A DNA stretch of 64,000 bases from Stomorhina lunata (lineage: Eukaryota; Arthropoda; Insecta; Diptera; Rhiniidae). This document shows, piece after piece, positions 11,457-25,134 of this stretch. The DNA is taken from positions 97,481,526 to 97,545,525 of the forward strand of contig OW121744.1 in the NCBI GenBank assembly GCA_933228675.1, written 5' to 3'. The notes beneath the pieces are model-generated. The model was not told where the DNA came from. It ran no database searches and was given only the letters and a program-made list of their open reading frames with translations. Within the stretch, counting starts at the first letter, position 1. Every line of letters starts with the position of its first letter. The position numbers were made by a program, and so were the translations under genes.

Positions 11457-13084
11457 ATATGTGCAGACTGAGGCAAATTGAAGATACAAGCATACGCTCA
11501 TAGAATCCTAGAACATTGAGAAAGTACATATCTCCCGAATATAGAAGCCATAGATCAATTTTTACCCAAGGGTCATCAAATTTTTACTTATGTATGTTAA
11601 TGATGTATAAAACTAACTTAAGCGTTAAAATAATTAAAAATTCTATTCGATTCGTAGAAGTTTTAAAAGCAAATGGTGCTAGATGATGTAGGGAATAAAG
11701 TAAAACATTTATTAAGTGCGCAAACTTGCGCATTTTGAAAAGAAATACATTTTTGTCACCTAAATTTTAGACAAATTTAAAATAGATTTTTTTTCTTATC
11801 AAGATCTCATTTTTTTTATTTTGAAATATTTAAAAATAATATTATAATCATTTTTAAATTAGTTTTTGTTTAAGAAAAAATTGCTTAAAATTAGAAATTC
11901 CTATAGAATATCGGTTTTTCTTTCTTCTTCTACCAAAGGCGCCTTCTGGACTAATCTTTAATAATTTCAAACAATTTTTTGCTAAAGCTAATAAATTCCA
12001 AATTACTCATTAATTCACATAACATGCAAATCTATTTTAATTAATGTTCCAATTTTATTGATCATAAATTCTAATTATCTAAGAAATATAAATCTAACAA
12101 ATCTCTTTTCACCTACTTTACAATTCTAACACCTTTGTTTGCTGATACTTGTAAATCAGTTTTTTTTTATATTAAATCTAACAACCATTTAAGATATTAT
12201 TAACAACTAAAATGTGCATATATTTAACTATTACAATATTTTACTATAACATAATCCATTACATATAATTTAATATGTTTTACAATATTAAAATGTACCT
12301 GCCAATCTTGTGTTCGAGGTATTCATGATATAGAATTTCAAAATTAACACCCACTTACAAAACTTGGAAGTGTTTTTGAAATTTATATGTGCATGAGTTT
12401 CAAAAGGAAATTGATAGTTTGTGTTTCTCAAATAATGGAAAAAATGTCTATAGGGTATTTTTTAGAGTAATGAGAAAAAAAATACATATGTAATGCCATA
12501 AAAATTCTAAGAAATGCCGAAGAAATTTCAAAAGTTAATACAATATGTTATTCTTTTGTTCTAAAGGTGTTCAACGGACAAGATTTTACAAATTTTGTAC
12601 TAATTTTAACTTCTCTAAATGATATTATATGTATGTTTTAATTCATGATTTGATCATTTCCATTTGAAATATGATCATTCTAATTCATATTTTTGAGTCT
12701 ACTGAACGCAATCGTCATGATCTCACTGAACCATAAACTGGACTTTTGAAGTTTGTGTTCATTGAATGATAATTGATATCATAGAGTCATAGTAGATCAC
12801 TTGACTTGATGACACAAACATTTGTATAGCACTCAATCCAATATTCCTTATAGATCTCATCATATTATAATTTAAAGGCAATGTATCACAATTTGTCAAT
12901 ATTTAATCGTAATGAAGGACGCATCATCGGGTAGATAGCACTGAATATAAAAGTCATATTTTCTAATCAAATTAAAGCATAATTTGATCCCTTTACAGTG
13001 ACTTATGATTTTAAAATTTCAAAGTGTGTAACTAATAGAAATATTTTGAATTTAATTTTATTTAATTAATTCACTAATTTTTAA
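11457..13084. other. AT-rich intergenic stretch, no gene seen
   Basis: I find no open frame of note, RNA gene or clear repeat. The sequence is single copy within the window. Confidence 0.5.
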
Positions 13085-15990
13085 TTTTATGCTAAATTTG
13101 CAAATATTTGCAGCTAATTTATATATCGTTAAAATGCTGAGACCTCGGTCTTTAAATAGACAAAAATTTTGATTTCTATATTTTAAAGAAAAAAAGTTAT
13201 GTTCTTTCTAACTTGTGACTTTGTCTTTAAATAGCTGGATTTTGTCGATTTTACACCACAGATTCTTTCCCTGTTTTAAAACAAACCAACTTAAGCTTTA
13301 TTCAAACATTTTTTTTATATTTAAAGTCTTTTTCTAGTTCTTAACTAGGTCCTGACATTGATTATTCATTTTAGGCAAAATATGCAAATATATGCAGTTA
13401 TTTTATATATTATTTAAAGGCACAGACTCTAGCCTTTTTAGTAGATAGATATTTTTGTACACAGATATTTTCTTTGTTTTAAAGCAAACTTAAGCTTTCT
13501 GCAAACATTTTTTTGATATTTCAAATCTTTTTCTTATTCTTAACTAGGTTCTGACATTGATTCTTCATTTTGGGCAAAATATGCAAGTATATGCAGAAAA
13601 TTTATATACCTGTTAAAAGCACAGATTTTAGCCTTTAAATGGACATAATTTTTATTTTTCTTAGGTTTCAAACAAAAAAAGTTGTATAGTTTTTAACTTG
13701 TGACTTGTGATCAAACATCTGGATCTTGAATATTTCACACCACAGATTTTTCCTGTGTTTTGTAAATAAATCAAATTAAGCTTTCTTTAAACATTTTTTG
13801 ATATTTCAAATCTTTTTTTTAAATAGGTCATGACATTGATTATCGATTTCAGGGAAAATATGCAAATATATGCATCTAATTTATATAACGTTAAAAAGCG
13901 AAGACCTCAGCCTTTAAGTAGACATAATTTTTGCTTTCTAGATTTATAGCAAAAAAAGTTATGGTCTACTTTAACTTGTGATTTTTGATCAAATAGCGGG
14001 GTTTTAACGATTTCACACCACAGAAATTTCCATTTGATTTTATACAACTCAGCTTTATTTAGATTTTATTTTTGATATTGTACATCTCTTTCCTATTATT
14101 TTATGGGTTATGACACTGATTATTAATTTCAGGCAAAATATGCAAATATATGCAGCTAATTTATATAAGCGTTAAAAGATAAGACCTCAGCCTTTAAGTA
14201 GACATAATTTTTGCTTTCTAGATTTATAGCAGAAAAAGTTATGTTCTACTTTAACTTGTAATTTTTGATCAAATAGCGGGGTTTTAACGATTTCACACCT
14301 CAGATCTTTCCATTTGATTTTATACAGATTTTTTTATATTGAATATCAGTTTCCTTTTCGGTTTAAGGTTTGACACTGGTTATCAATTTTAGGCAAAATA
14401 TGCAATTGTATGCAGCTAATTTATATAACGGTTAAAAGATAAGACTTCAGCCTTTAAGTGGACATAAAGTTTGGTTTCTAGGTTTTATTCAAAAAAAGTT
14501 ATGTTCTTTCGAACTTAAGCTTTTTTCCAATTTTTTATAATGGGAATAGTTTTTTTTCTAATTTCAAAAGTCATGATTGATTATCAATTTTAGGCAAAAT
14601 ATGCAGATATATGCAGCTATTTTTTATACTATTAAAAGGCGAAGACTTCAGCTTTAAAGTGGACATAAGTTTTGCCTTCTAGATTTATAACAAAAAAAGT
14701 TATGGTCTACTTTTTAACTTGTGATTTTTGATCGGTTTTGACGATTTTATGCATCAGACTTTTCCATTTGATTTGATACAACTCAGCTTTATTCAGATTT
14801 TTTTATTGGATATCTGTGTCCTTATCTATTATCGGTTGTGACACTTATTATTGTTTTTTAGGCAAAATATGCAAATATATGCAGCTATTTTATATACCGG
14901 CTTAAAGATCAGACTTTAGCCTTTAAGTGGACACAAAGTTTGGTTTCTAGGTTTCATACAAAAAAAGTTATGTTCTTTCCAATTTAAGCATTCTTAATTT
15001 TTTTAAATTAGGGATTTTTTTTTTCTTAATTTCTTATATGTATGTCATGATATTGATTACAAATTTCAGGCAAAATATGCAAAGATATGCAGCTAACATA
15101 TATAATGTTAAAAAGCGAAGACTTCAGTCTTTATCTGGACATAAGTTTTGCTTTCTAGTTTTGTAACAAAAAAAGGTATGGTATTTTTAGGTATTTATTA
15201 TATTTTTTTATATTTTTGATTTTTTTATCAAATAGCGGGGATTTGACGGTTTCAAATTGCAGACTTTGTTTTTATTTGATACAACTCAGTTTTATTCAGA
15301 TTTTATCGATATTGGATATCTGTTTCCTTATCTTTTATAGATTATGACACTGATTTTTAGTTTAAGGCAAAATATGCAAATATATGCAGCTAATTTATAC
15401 AACGTTATAAAGCGAAGGCTTCAGTCTTTAAGTAGACAAAAATTTTGATTCCTAGGTTTTGTACACAAAAAGTTATGTTCTTTCGAATTTAAGCTTTTTC
15501 AAATTTTTTTTTATATTATGAATCTTTTTTTCCTAATTTCTAATAGGTTATGACATTGACTATCAATATTTGGCAAAATATGCAAGAATATGCATATATT
15601 TGTTTATATTATTAAAAAGCGAACACCTCAGCCTTTACATGGACATAATTTTTGGTTTCTAGATTTATAACAAAAAAAAATTATGGTACATTTTTAACTT
15701 TTAATTTTTGATCAAATAGCGGGGTTTTGTCGATATCACACCTCAGATCTTTCTATTTGATTTAATAGAACTCAGCTGCAGTCAGATTTTTTTGATATTT
15801 ATCTTTTTCCTAATCTTTTATAGGTTATCAATTTTAGGCCAAATATGCAAATATATGCAGCTTATTTATGTATCATTAAAAAGTGAAGACTTCAGACTTT
15901 AAATGATCATTATTTTAGCTTTCTAGGTTTTTAACAAAAAAAGTTATATTCTAACTTAACATAGAATTTTTGATTAAATAATTTTTTTGT
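13085..15990. repeat. ~270/200-bp satellite with octamer-like core, block 1
   Basis: Twelve units are marked by a conserved TATGCAAATATATGCA core (G of the core at 13100, 13384, 13583, 13862, 14142, 14402, 14603, 14871, 15079, 15376, 15582 and 15847). Units also share TTTATATAACGTTAAAA, a GAAGAC(C/T)TCAGCCTTTAA phrase and AAAAAAAGTTAT. Steps are either about 260-297 or about 199-208 bp; the short type lacks the segment with GATCAAATAGCGGGG and CACACCACAG. The later part of the block alternates short and long. Confidence 0.93.
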
Positions 15991-17039
15991 CGAATTCTGC
16001 ACTTAAATTTACTTTTATATTCAAATCTTGGAAATGTAAAAGAATATTCGTTCATAAACTATTCCTAGCTGTACTATTCTCCTATTGAAGCTGTATCATC
16101 TCAAATTTTAAGCGGTTTTTTTCTATGATTTTTTTCTATTATTATCCAAAACACTTAGTGTTCGCTGTAAAACACAAGAAAAGTCCATTGAAAAACATGT
16201 AAAACTCATGTAAATTCAGTTTTATGGAACTAATTCTATTGTTTTGCAAAAAAACAAAAACAAACAGATGTATCTTTTAGAACAGCTTTCATTCAGTTGT
16301 CATTGATATTGGCATAAACGTCAAATGCTTATGCAAGCGTATAGTTTTTTTTTTAGGTTTTCAATTTAAAACCAAGTTGGAATCTTTTTTTTCATATTAT
16401 TTTTTGTTCGAAAACTCTTTTAAGCATGACTTAGGAAAAAATAAAAGCTGTAGAACTCAAGAGAACCCCCAGCATTTTATTTTGAAATTGTTGGTTTCTT
16501 ATTATTATGACGATATTTTTTATATCTCCTATTTTTCAAAACCTTACAATATTCATTATTATTTACTTGCGTTTGTTTTTTAAACTTCAGTGATTTTTGA
16601 CATGTTGTTAGCTGTCAGTTAAGTTTCTGCATAAAAATGTTATTTCAGACCAGACTACATGTTTTATTTTTCTTTTTTTTTTTTTTGCTTTTTTAGATAT
16701 AAATTTTAATTCTTGTGAAAAAATTAAGCCAAGCGTATCATGGAATAAAATAAGAAAATAAAGGCTCGTGTTAAATTTAAATTCAAATGAAAACGTTTAA
16801 ATTATTTTAATGAAATTGGTGAGAATTTTTTTCAGAGTTATTAAAAATAAAATTTTAAATTTTATAATAAGTAAAATGACTTGAATTTTGGGATTAGTGA
16901 TTCATACAATTGCTATAAGCCACAGATGTAATAACCATATATTTGACCGAAAAGACTATACAAGGTTTAAAAGGCTTTAAATCCTCTAAGGTTTCAAATA
17001 AGTCTAGATTCAAACTGATAAATATTAGATGGTGTTACT
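15991..17039. other. 1-kb non-repeat interruption of the satellite
   Basis: This AT-rich stretch separates the two satellite blocks. It shows no inverted ends that would mark it as an insertion. The short frame at 16377-16583 has no recognisable features and I do not call it. Confidence 0.5.
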
Positions 17040-19090
17040 AATTATTATTTTAAAGCTAAATATGCAAATATATGCAAATAATTTATACATCATTAAAAAG
17101 CTAAGAATTCATTCTTTAATTTGACATAAAATTTCATTTATAGGTTTCCAATAAAAAAAGTTATATCCAATCTAAATTAATAAATTTCGTAATTTTAGCT
17201 GTTCTTTAATAATTTTACACAGCATAATTTTTTTGTGTTTTTGTACTGATGAGCTAAGGCTTTCGTTTGAAATTTTGTTGGTATTGAAAATCTTAATTTT
17301 AATTAGATTAAGACACTAATTGCCAATTTTTGTGTAAATATGCAAATATATGCAAACAATTTATACACAATTAAAAAGCTAAGACTTTAGCCTTTAATTT
17401 GACATAAAGTTTCATTTATAGCTTTTCAACAAAAAAAGTTATATCCAATCTAAAATTTCGTAATTTTAGCTGTTATTTAATAATTTTTCTGTGCTTTTAC
17501 ACAGTTGAGCTAAGGCTTTTGTTAGAAGTTTTTTTGGTTTTAAATATTAGTGTTTCTCATTTTTAATTAAATTACGTTTTGCCCATGTTTAATAAGATTA
17601 AGACACTTATAATCAATTTTTGGGTAAATATGCAAATATATGCAAATAATTTATACACCCTTAAAAAGCTAAGAAATCATTCTTTAATTTGACACAATAT
17701 TTCCTTTAAAGATTTCCAACAAAAAAAGTTATATCGAATCTAAGCTAATAAAATTTCGTAATTTTTGCTGTTCTTCAATGCATAATTTTTTTGGGCTTTT
17801 AAGCAATTGATCTAAGGCTTTCGTTAGAATTTTTTTTGGTTTTAAATATTAGTGTTTCTCATTTTTAATTAAATTACGACACTTATAATCAACTTTTGGG
17901 TAAATATGCAAATATATGCATATGATTTATATACCATTAAAAAGCTAAGACTTCATTTGACATACATTTTACTTTCGAGTTTCTTAACAAAGAAAGTTAT
18001 GTGCTACTTTAATTTATAATTTTTTATCAAATAGCTGAATTTAAATGCCTTAATACAACACATTTAGGGCTTTATTTATAATTTTTTTGATACAGGAGAT
18101 AATTTTCATTGCCTTTTATGGATCATTATCAATTTTTTGAAAAATAGGCAAATATATGCACATTAATTATGTACCATTAAAAAGCTAAGACTTCAGCCTT
18201 TAGTATGACATCAGTTTTATTTTCTAGGTTCTCAACATAGAAAGTTATGTTCTACTTTAGTTTATAATTTTGTATCAAAAAGCTGTGATTGGACGATTTT
18301 TCATCGCATTTTACTTCTATGCTTTAATACAACTCATCAGGAGCTTTACTTAGAATTTGTTTGATACAAAAAATTTTTTTATAACCTTTTATAGATCATT
18401 ATCAATTTTATTGCAAAACATGCAAATTTATGCAGATAATTTATATAACGTTCAAATGGCAAGACTTTAGCCTTTAATAGAATATAGTTTTAGTTTCTAT
18501 GAATTAAGTAAACATAGTTATGATCTACCTTAACTTATAACTTTAGATAAAAAAAGCTTTGTTTTTCTGTTTTCACACAACAGATTTTCCCTCAAGTTTA
18601 ATACAAGTCAGTTAAAGCTTAAGTTTTAAACTTTTTTGTATTAGAAATCTTTTTCTTCGTATTTTATTTTATTATCAATTTCTGAGTAAATATGCAAAAA
18701 TAAGCATATAATTTATATAGCGTTAAAAAGCTAAAACTTTAATCTTTAAGTTGACCTAATTATTGCTTTATTAGTTTTCAGCAACAAAAGTTATATCAAA
18801 ACTAAACAAAAAGCATTTGTCCGCCAAGTTGGTCATTACAGATTTTAAACCAAATATTATACCTGAGTATTAATCTAACTCTGCTATAACTTAATTTAGA
18901 GAACTTTTGGAAATATTGGCAATGTTTTTCCTAATCGTTTATACTTTATATTGATAAAAAATTTTAGAAAAATTTGCAAATATATGCAGCTAATTTATAC
19001 ACTATTTTAAAGCTAAGAGTCCAACCTTTAATTTGACATAATCTCGGTTTTATAAAATCTCAACAAAAAATTTTATATCGAAAATAAACT
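17040..19090. repeat. ~275-bp satellite with octamer-like core, block 2
   Basis: Eight further units carry the same core, with its G at 17064, 17342, 17632, 17908, 18148, 18422, 18694 and 18976 (steps 240-290 bp). This block has its own variants (for example AAAAAGCTAAGAC and TGACATAAAGTTTC instead of GCGAAGAC and GGACATAATTTT) and no short units, so it amplified separately from block 1. Confidence 0.9.
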
Positions 19091-19612
19091 AATGACTATT
19101 GATCAAATATCTAAATTTTGCCGATTTTACACCGCATTTCCCCCTTTACTTTAATAAAACCCAGACCTAAGCTTAATTCTCATAATATTTGATATTGAAA
19201 TTATTTTTTCTTTATAAAACTTTTTTCCCAAAACCTTGTAAATTTCAGTTTTTCTTTAAAACATAATTTTTTCTCTTACAAGTAACCGTGTTTTATTTCA
19301 ATTATGTTTTTTTTTTGCACAATGAAAATTTATTATTTAAGAACATGCCTCCCTTTGTTTGTGGCTCAAGTGTTTAACATTTTCTTGAACATGCTACAGG
19401 TACAAGATAGATATCATTGTATCTTTACGTTTCAGTGCCTTTCAGCTATAATTTCCTTTTCATGTAGGTGCAATTTTTCCTGAGAATTTTGCAAAAAGAA
19501 CACGATGTGGTCGAGGTTCGTCATTTGATGTCGTATATAGGGTATTGTAAAAAGAGGTGTGGTACTTTAAGTATAATCACAAAGTATATATATAACGAAA
19601 GTCAAACGAAAA
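19091..19612. other. spacer between satellite and 31-bp array, no gene
   Basis: This is AT-rich sequence. The frame starting at 19468 runs directly into the following array and has no protein features, so it is not called. Confidence 0.5.
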
Positions 19613-21275
19613 AGTTTTCTATAGAAAAGTTGTCCATAGGAAGAGTTTTCAATAGAAAAGTTGTTGGTAGGAAGTGTTTTCTATGGAAAAGTTATCGGTA
19701 GGAAGAGTTTTCTATAGAAAAGTTGTCGCTAGGAAGAGTTTTCTATAGAAAAGTTGTCGGTAGGAAGAGTTTTCTATAGAAAAGTTGTCGGTAGGAAGAG
19801 TTTTCTATAGAAAAGTTGACGCTAGGAAGAATTTTCTATAAAAAAGTTGTAGGTAGGGAGAGTTTTTTATAGAAAAGTTGTCGGTAGGGAGAGTTTTCTA
19901 TGGAAAAGTTGTGGTAGGAAGAGTTTTTTATAGAAAAGTTGTCGGTAGGAAGAGTTTTCTATAGAAAAGTTGTCGCTAGGAAGAGTTTTATATAGAAAAG
20001 TTGGCGCTAGGAAGAATTTTCTATAGAAAAGTTGTCGGTAGGGAGAGTTTTCTATAGAAAAGTTGTCGGTAGGAAGAGTTTTCTATATAAAAGTTGTAGG
20101 TAGGAAGAGTTTTCTATAGAAAAGTTGTCGGTAGGAAGAGTTTTCTATAGAAAAGTTGTCGGTAGGAAGAGTTTTCTATAGAAAAGTTGTCGGTAGGAAG
20201 AGTTTTCTATAGAAAAGTTGTCGTTAGGAAGAGTTTTCTATAGAAAAGTTGTCGTTAGGAAGAGTTTTCTATAGAAAAGTTGTAGTTAGGAAGAGTTTTC
20301 TTTAGAAAAGTTGTCGTTAGGAAGAGTTTTCTATAGAAAAGTTGTCGTTAGGAAGAGTTTTCTATAGAAAATTTGTAGTTAGGAAGAGTTTTCTATAGAA
20401 AAGTTGTCGTTAGGAAGAGTTTTCTATAGAAAAGTTGTCGTTAGGAAGAGTCTTCTATAGAAAAGTTGTCCGTATGTAGATTTTTCTATACAAAAGTTGT
20501 CCGTAGGTAGAGTTTTCTATAGTAAAGTTGTCGGTAGAAAGAGTTTTCTATAGGAAAGTTGTCGGTAGGAAGAATTTTCTATAGAAAAGTTGTCGTTAGG
20601 ATAATTTTTCTATAGAAGAGTTATCGTTAGCATGATTTTTCTATAGAAAAGTTGTCGTTAGGATGATTTTTCTATAGAAAAGTTGTCAGTATGAAGAGTT
20701 TTCTATAGAAAAGTTGTCCGAAGGAAGAGTTTTCTATAGAAAAGTTGTCGGTAGGATGATTTTTCTATAGAAAAGTTGTCAGTATGAAGAGTTTTCTATA
20801 GAAAAGTTGTCCGTAGGAAGAATTTTCGATAGAAAAGTTGTCGGTAGGAACACTTTTCTATAGAAAAATTTTGGGTAGGAAGAGTATTGTATAGAAAAGT
20901 TGTCGTTAGGATGATTTTTCTATAGAAAACTTGTCCGTAGGAAGAGTTTTCTATAGAAAACTTGTCCGTAGGAAGAGTTTTCTATAGAAAACTTGTCCGT
21001 AGGAAGAGTTTTCTATAGAAAACTTTTCCGTAGGAAGAGTTTTCTATAGAAAACTTGTCCGTCGGAAGAGTTTTTTATAGAAAACTTGTCCGTAGGAAGT
21101 GTTTTCTATAGAAAACTTATCCGTAGGAAGAGTTTTCTATAGAAAACTTATCTTTAGGATGAGTTTTTTTATACAAAACTTGTCCGTAGGAAAAGTTTTT
21201 TATACAAAACTTGTCCGTAGGAAGAGCTTTTTATACAAAACTTGTCCGTATTAGGAATTTTTTATAGAAAAAATT
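19613..21275. repeat. 31-bp tandem array P1 with TTTTCTATAGAAAA palindrome
   Basis: About 53 copies of a 31-bp unit: GAAGAG, then the perfect 14-bp palindrome TTTTCTATAGAAAA, then GTTGTCGGTAG. Block-wise variants (GTCGGTAG, GTCGTTAG, GTCCGTAG) show local homogenisation. The palindrome is the best conserved part; the spacer varies more. Confidence 0.95.
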
Positions 21276-22803
21276 TGAGTTAAATTTGATATCTCCCTTT
21301 TTTGCCCTTTTTAAAACCCCCTTTACTATTAGTCCCCATATAATAGTCATACATTTATAGCCAATTTTTCATTATTATCTTAACTACTTACTCTTGAACC
21401 TGTTGCCTGATTCTATGCAAAAACAACATAAGTCTTAAGCTTGTCTTAACTGACTACTTAGAATCTTACCTGGTTCGTCTTAATGTGGCTCTAGTAACAA
21501 TTTCCTTAAGTACTGGTCACGCTATAAAATATACTACAGTATAGAAAAAACTACCACCTAAAACATTAAACTAGAATATAAGAATAATTTTTCATTAATA
21601 TAAAAAGAAAATTCTCAGAAACAGGAAGTTCCCAGGCAAATCGAGGGAAAAAGTTAAATGTTCTTGAAAAATAATGAAATAAATGAATAAAAAACAATTT
21701 CCCAGTCATTCAGAACAAGGAATATTAACTGATACAGATGTTAATAGAATAAACAGAGTCTTTAAAAGGTTTTTAACGTTTGAACTTAGAGAAAGAGGGA
21801 GATATAAATTAATAAGTAAGTAGTTTTTATAAATATTAAAAAAAGTACAGTAGAGTCACGATAGTTGCTTTGTTTTGATTCAGATGCACAGTAGAATGAA
21901 GGAGTATAAAAATAAGACATTTTTCGTCCCACCTGTTTAGATATTATGACTCTTTTTATAGTTTGCCAGTCTATTGTCCGGCTTTTAAGATACCAAAATT
22001 TTTTTTACGAGTTTTCCCGATTCTACTGTAAAAGTTTTATCTTCTAACTCCATTTTAAATTATGTTAATTTATTCTTTTAAGTATTTAGCTGACAAAAAA
22101 AGTGTGAACTTTTTTCTTCTGAAGAGGGAAAAGAAAGACAAAGAAATCTAATACTTTTCAACATTTTCCTCAGTCAAAGACTTCAAGCCAAGTTATTAGA
22201 TCTTAGGTCGTACAAGCTCTAATGTAGCGGAAATGTTTGAGTCTGGTCTATGTTGTTGCAGTTGGTTTGCTGGTGACTTGCTAGTGTCGTTTGTTGTTAT
22301 TGTCATTAAAAATGACAAATGACTTTTGACAGCTACTGCTGCGTGACAGATAAGTGACAGTTTGCCAATGTTTTTTTTTTCTTTTTTTCTTCGCGAAAAT
22401 GTCTTGTCTATTGTTTTTTTGTCAGCATTTTTTTTTGTATAGTTTTCATTATTTTACTTCTTTATTAGAAAAGTTTTAGAGATATAAACTAAATGTTGTT
22501 ATATTTTTCTGGCTATAAATAAATTTTGCATAATTTTTCTTACACATTTTTCCTTTCAAGCTGATTTATATTATGAGATAAAACAATTAAGAAAGTCTTT
22601 TGTATGTTAATTTTTTAAAAGTTTTGGCTTTTTATTACAAAAATCTTCATTAAATCTTTACATTTTATGACAAAAAAAAGTGTTAAAGTTTTATAAAGAC
22701 GTGACAAGTTTTCTGACTAACTTACAAATGAAAGGGTCACTGGGACTATAGAAAGGGCTAAATTTATACAAAGAAATTTTGAAATTGCTTTACCTTCAAT
22801 ACA
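21276..22803. other. spacer between arrays P1 and P2, no gene seen
   Basis: This is AT-rich sequence with small GC-richer patches near 22200-22350. No frame, RNA gene or element end is evident. Confidence 0.5.
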
Positions 22804-23996
22804 CCGTAGGAAGAGTTTTCTATACAAAAGTTGTCCGTAGGAAGAGTTTTCTGTAGAAAAGTTGTCCTTAGGAAGAGTTTTCTATAGAAAAAATTTACGT
22901 AGGAAGAGTTTTCTATAGAAAATTTGTCGGTAGGAAGAGTTTTCTATAGAAAATTTGTCGGTAGGAAGAGTTTTCTATAGAAAAGTTGACGGTAGGAAGA
23001 GTTTTCTATGGAAAAGTTGTCTGTAGGAAGAGTTTTCTATAGAAAAGTTGTTTTCTATAGAAAAGAGTTTTCTATAGAAAAGTTTTCCGTAGAAAGAGTT
23101 TTCTATAGAAAAGTTTTCCGTAGGAAGAGTTTTCTATAGAAAAATTTTCCGTAGGAAGAGTTTTCTATAGAAAAGTTTTCCGTAGGAAGAGTTTTCTATA
23201 GAAAAGTTTTCCGTAGGAAGAGTTTTCTATAGAAAAGTTTTCCGTAGGAAGAGTTTTCTATAGAAAAGTTTTCCGTAGGAAGAGTTTTCTATAGAAAAGT
23301 TTTCCGTAATAAGAGTTTTCTGTAGAAAAGTTTTCCGTAGGAAGAGTTTTCTATAGGAAAGTTTTCCGTAGGAAGTGTTTTCTATAGAAAAGTTTTCCGT
23401 AGGAAGAGTTTTCTATAGAAAAGTTTTCCGTAGGAAGAGTTGTCTATAGAAAAGTTTTCCGTAGGAAGAGTTTTCTATAGAAAAGTTTTCCGTAGGAAGA
23501 GTTTTCTATAGAAAAAGAGTTTTCTATAGAAAAGTTTTCCGTAGGTAGAGTTTTCTATAGAAAAGTTTTCCGTAGGAAGAGTTTTCTATAGAATAGTTGT
23601 CCGTAGGAAGAGTTTTCTATAGAAAAGTTGTAAGTAGAAAGAGTTTTCTATAGAAGAATTTTCCATATGAAGAGTTTTCTATAGAAAAGTTTTCCGTAAT
23701 AAGAGTTTTCTGTAGAAAAGTTTTCCGTAGGAAGAGTTTTCTATAGAAAAGTTTTCCGTAGGAAGAGTTTTCTATAGAAAAGTTTTCCGTAGGAAGAGTT
23801 TTCTATAGAAAAGTTTTCCGTAGGAAGAGTTTTCTATAGAAAAGTTGTCCGTAGGAAGAGTTTTCTATAGAATAGTTGTCCGTAGGAAGAGTTTTCTATA
23901 GAAAAGTTGTAAGTAGAAAGAGTTTTCTATAGAAGAATTTTCCATATGAAGAGTTTTCTATAGAAATGTTTTCCGTAAGAAGAGTTTTCAGTAGAT
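22804..23996. repeat. 31-bp tandem array P2 with TTTTCTATAGAAAA palindrome
   Basis: About 38 copies of the same 31-bp family as P1, dominated by the GTTTTCCGTAG spacer. A block of about 250 bp that includes the variant spacer TTCCATATGAA occurs twice (around 23665 and 23940), a recent internal duplication. The frame at 23966-24163 starts in the last unit and is not a gene. Confidence 0.95.
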
Positions 23997-24460
23997 ATCA
24001 TTTTATTGAAGTCTCTTTGTCTAATACAAAAGAAAGGGTCAATAGGGCTTTCGAGAGGGCAAGTTTTGATCAAAAAACCTTTGAGATTATCTTCGATACT
24101 GAGGACTCTTTAGTTCTATATTCTGCCTTAACTCATCAGTTATTCTGCCTTAACCCATTTTAAGGTCTTACTACTCCATTACCATTAAATGAGAGTCGCT
24201 TTAGTCTAGGATTTTGAAATTATTTACCTTCTGAACCATTTCATAATCAACCTAATTTTTTTAATAAATCCTTCTTTTTTAAACTTAAACTATAGAAATA
24301 CGATTTAAAATTTAATCTTTTTATGACAATTCAAATAATATTTCCCCAAAAACTTTCAGATAATATATTTTTAAATACTGACCATTAACCGCATTTCAAA
24401 ATTTCCAACTTTTACTTTAATTTTTAACAATTATGTGCGAAAATAAAATTAAATACTTAA

Positions 24461-24575
24461 TAACAATAATTTGTCAAAATTTAACCAAAAATATTTCTAT
24501 AAAATTTGATTAATGTTTTGTCTCAAATAAATCAAAAAAAGTTTGAAAAAAAAAGAAAGTTATTTGTTTTAAAAT
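24461..24575. repeat. left copy of the 115-bp target-site duplication
   Basis: This stretch, starting TAACAATAATTTGTC and ending TTTTAAAAT, is repeated directly at 25019-25134. The only difference I see is 9 versus 10 A in one homopolymer. It bounds the LINE insertion between the two copies. Confidence 0.93.
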
Positions 24576-25018
24576 CTTAGGATCCCACAAATAAAAGAAG
24601 AGATAAATAAGTACAGTAGCCGATACCTTCAAAGGTTAAGCGATCACATCAACCCATTAGCCATTTCGCTATTAGATGAAAGTGAGGAAACTAGAAGATT
24701 AAAGAGAGTTCATATTTTAGATCTCCCATTTAGATCATAACTTGTTAGCATAAATTAAACTAATAAATTGTCAATAATGTTAACTCTATTTGCAAATGTA
24801 TAAAATGAACTAAATTGACTAAGTATATATATGTATATATTGTAATGTAATTTTAAACATAGAATGTACAAACAACATTGTTAAAATGTATGTAGATAAT
24901 ATTATTGATTTTAATGAAAATCAATATGTAAGTTAAGTATTAAAAATTGTTTACCAAATTTGCTTAATATCTTAAGATAGATTGCAAATAAAGAATATAT
25001 ATTAAAAAAAAAAAAAAA
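24576..25018 (+). mobile_element. 5'-truncated Jockey-like LINE with poly(A) tail
   Basis: This is the last ~440 bp of a non-LTR retrotransposon. The frame is open from 24576 and encodes the final 54 residues of ORF2 up to the TAA at 24738-24740. HINPLAISLL and ETRRLKRVH followed by LDLPFR resemble the C-terminus of Jockey-clade ORF2 proteins, where an NPL motif and RRLKR precede the end. A 3' UTR follows, then AATAAA at 24987-24992 and a poly(A) run to 25018. Direct repeats of 115 and 116 bp flank it, an unusually long duplication. Both copies are nearly identical, so the insertion is young. The clade name rests on motif resemblance only. The element is dead because the polymerase and endonuclease domains are missing. 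Confidence 0.88.
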
Positions 25019-25134
25019 TAACAATAATTTGTCAAAATTTAACCAAAAATATTTCTATAAAATTTGATTAATGTTTTGTCTCAAATAAATCAAAAAAAGT
25101 TTGAAAAAAAAAAGAAAGTTATTTGTTTTAAAAT
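25019..25134. repeat. right copy of the 115-bp target-site duplication
   Basis: This is the direct repeat of 24461-24575, one A longer in a homopolymer. It follows the LINE poly(A) tail immediately. Confidence 0.93.

Noticed and set aside
19613..23996. Heat-shock-element reading of TTC...GAA in the CTATAG arrays
   Set aside because: The consensus needs nGAAnn units in strict 5-bp phase; here TTC and GAA are separated by TATA, which breaks the phase.
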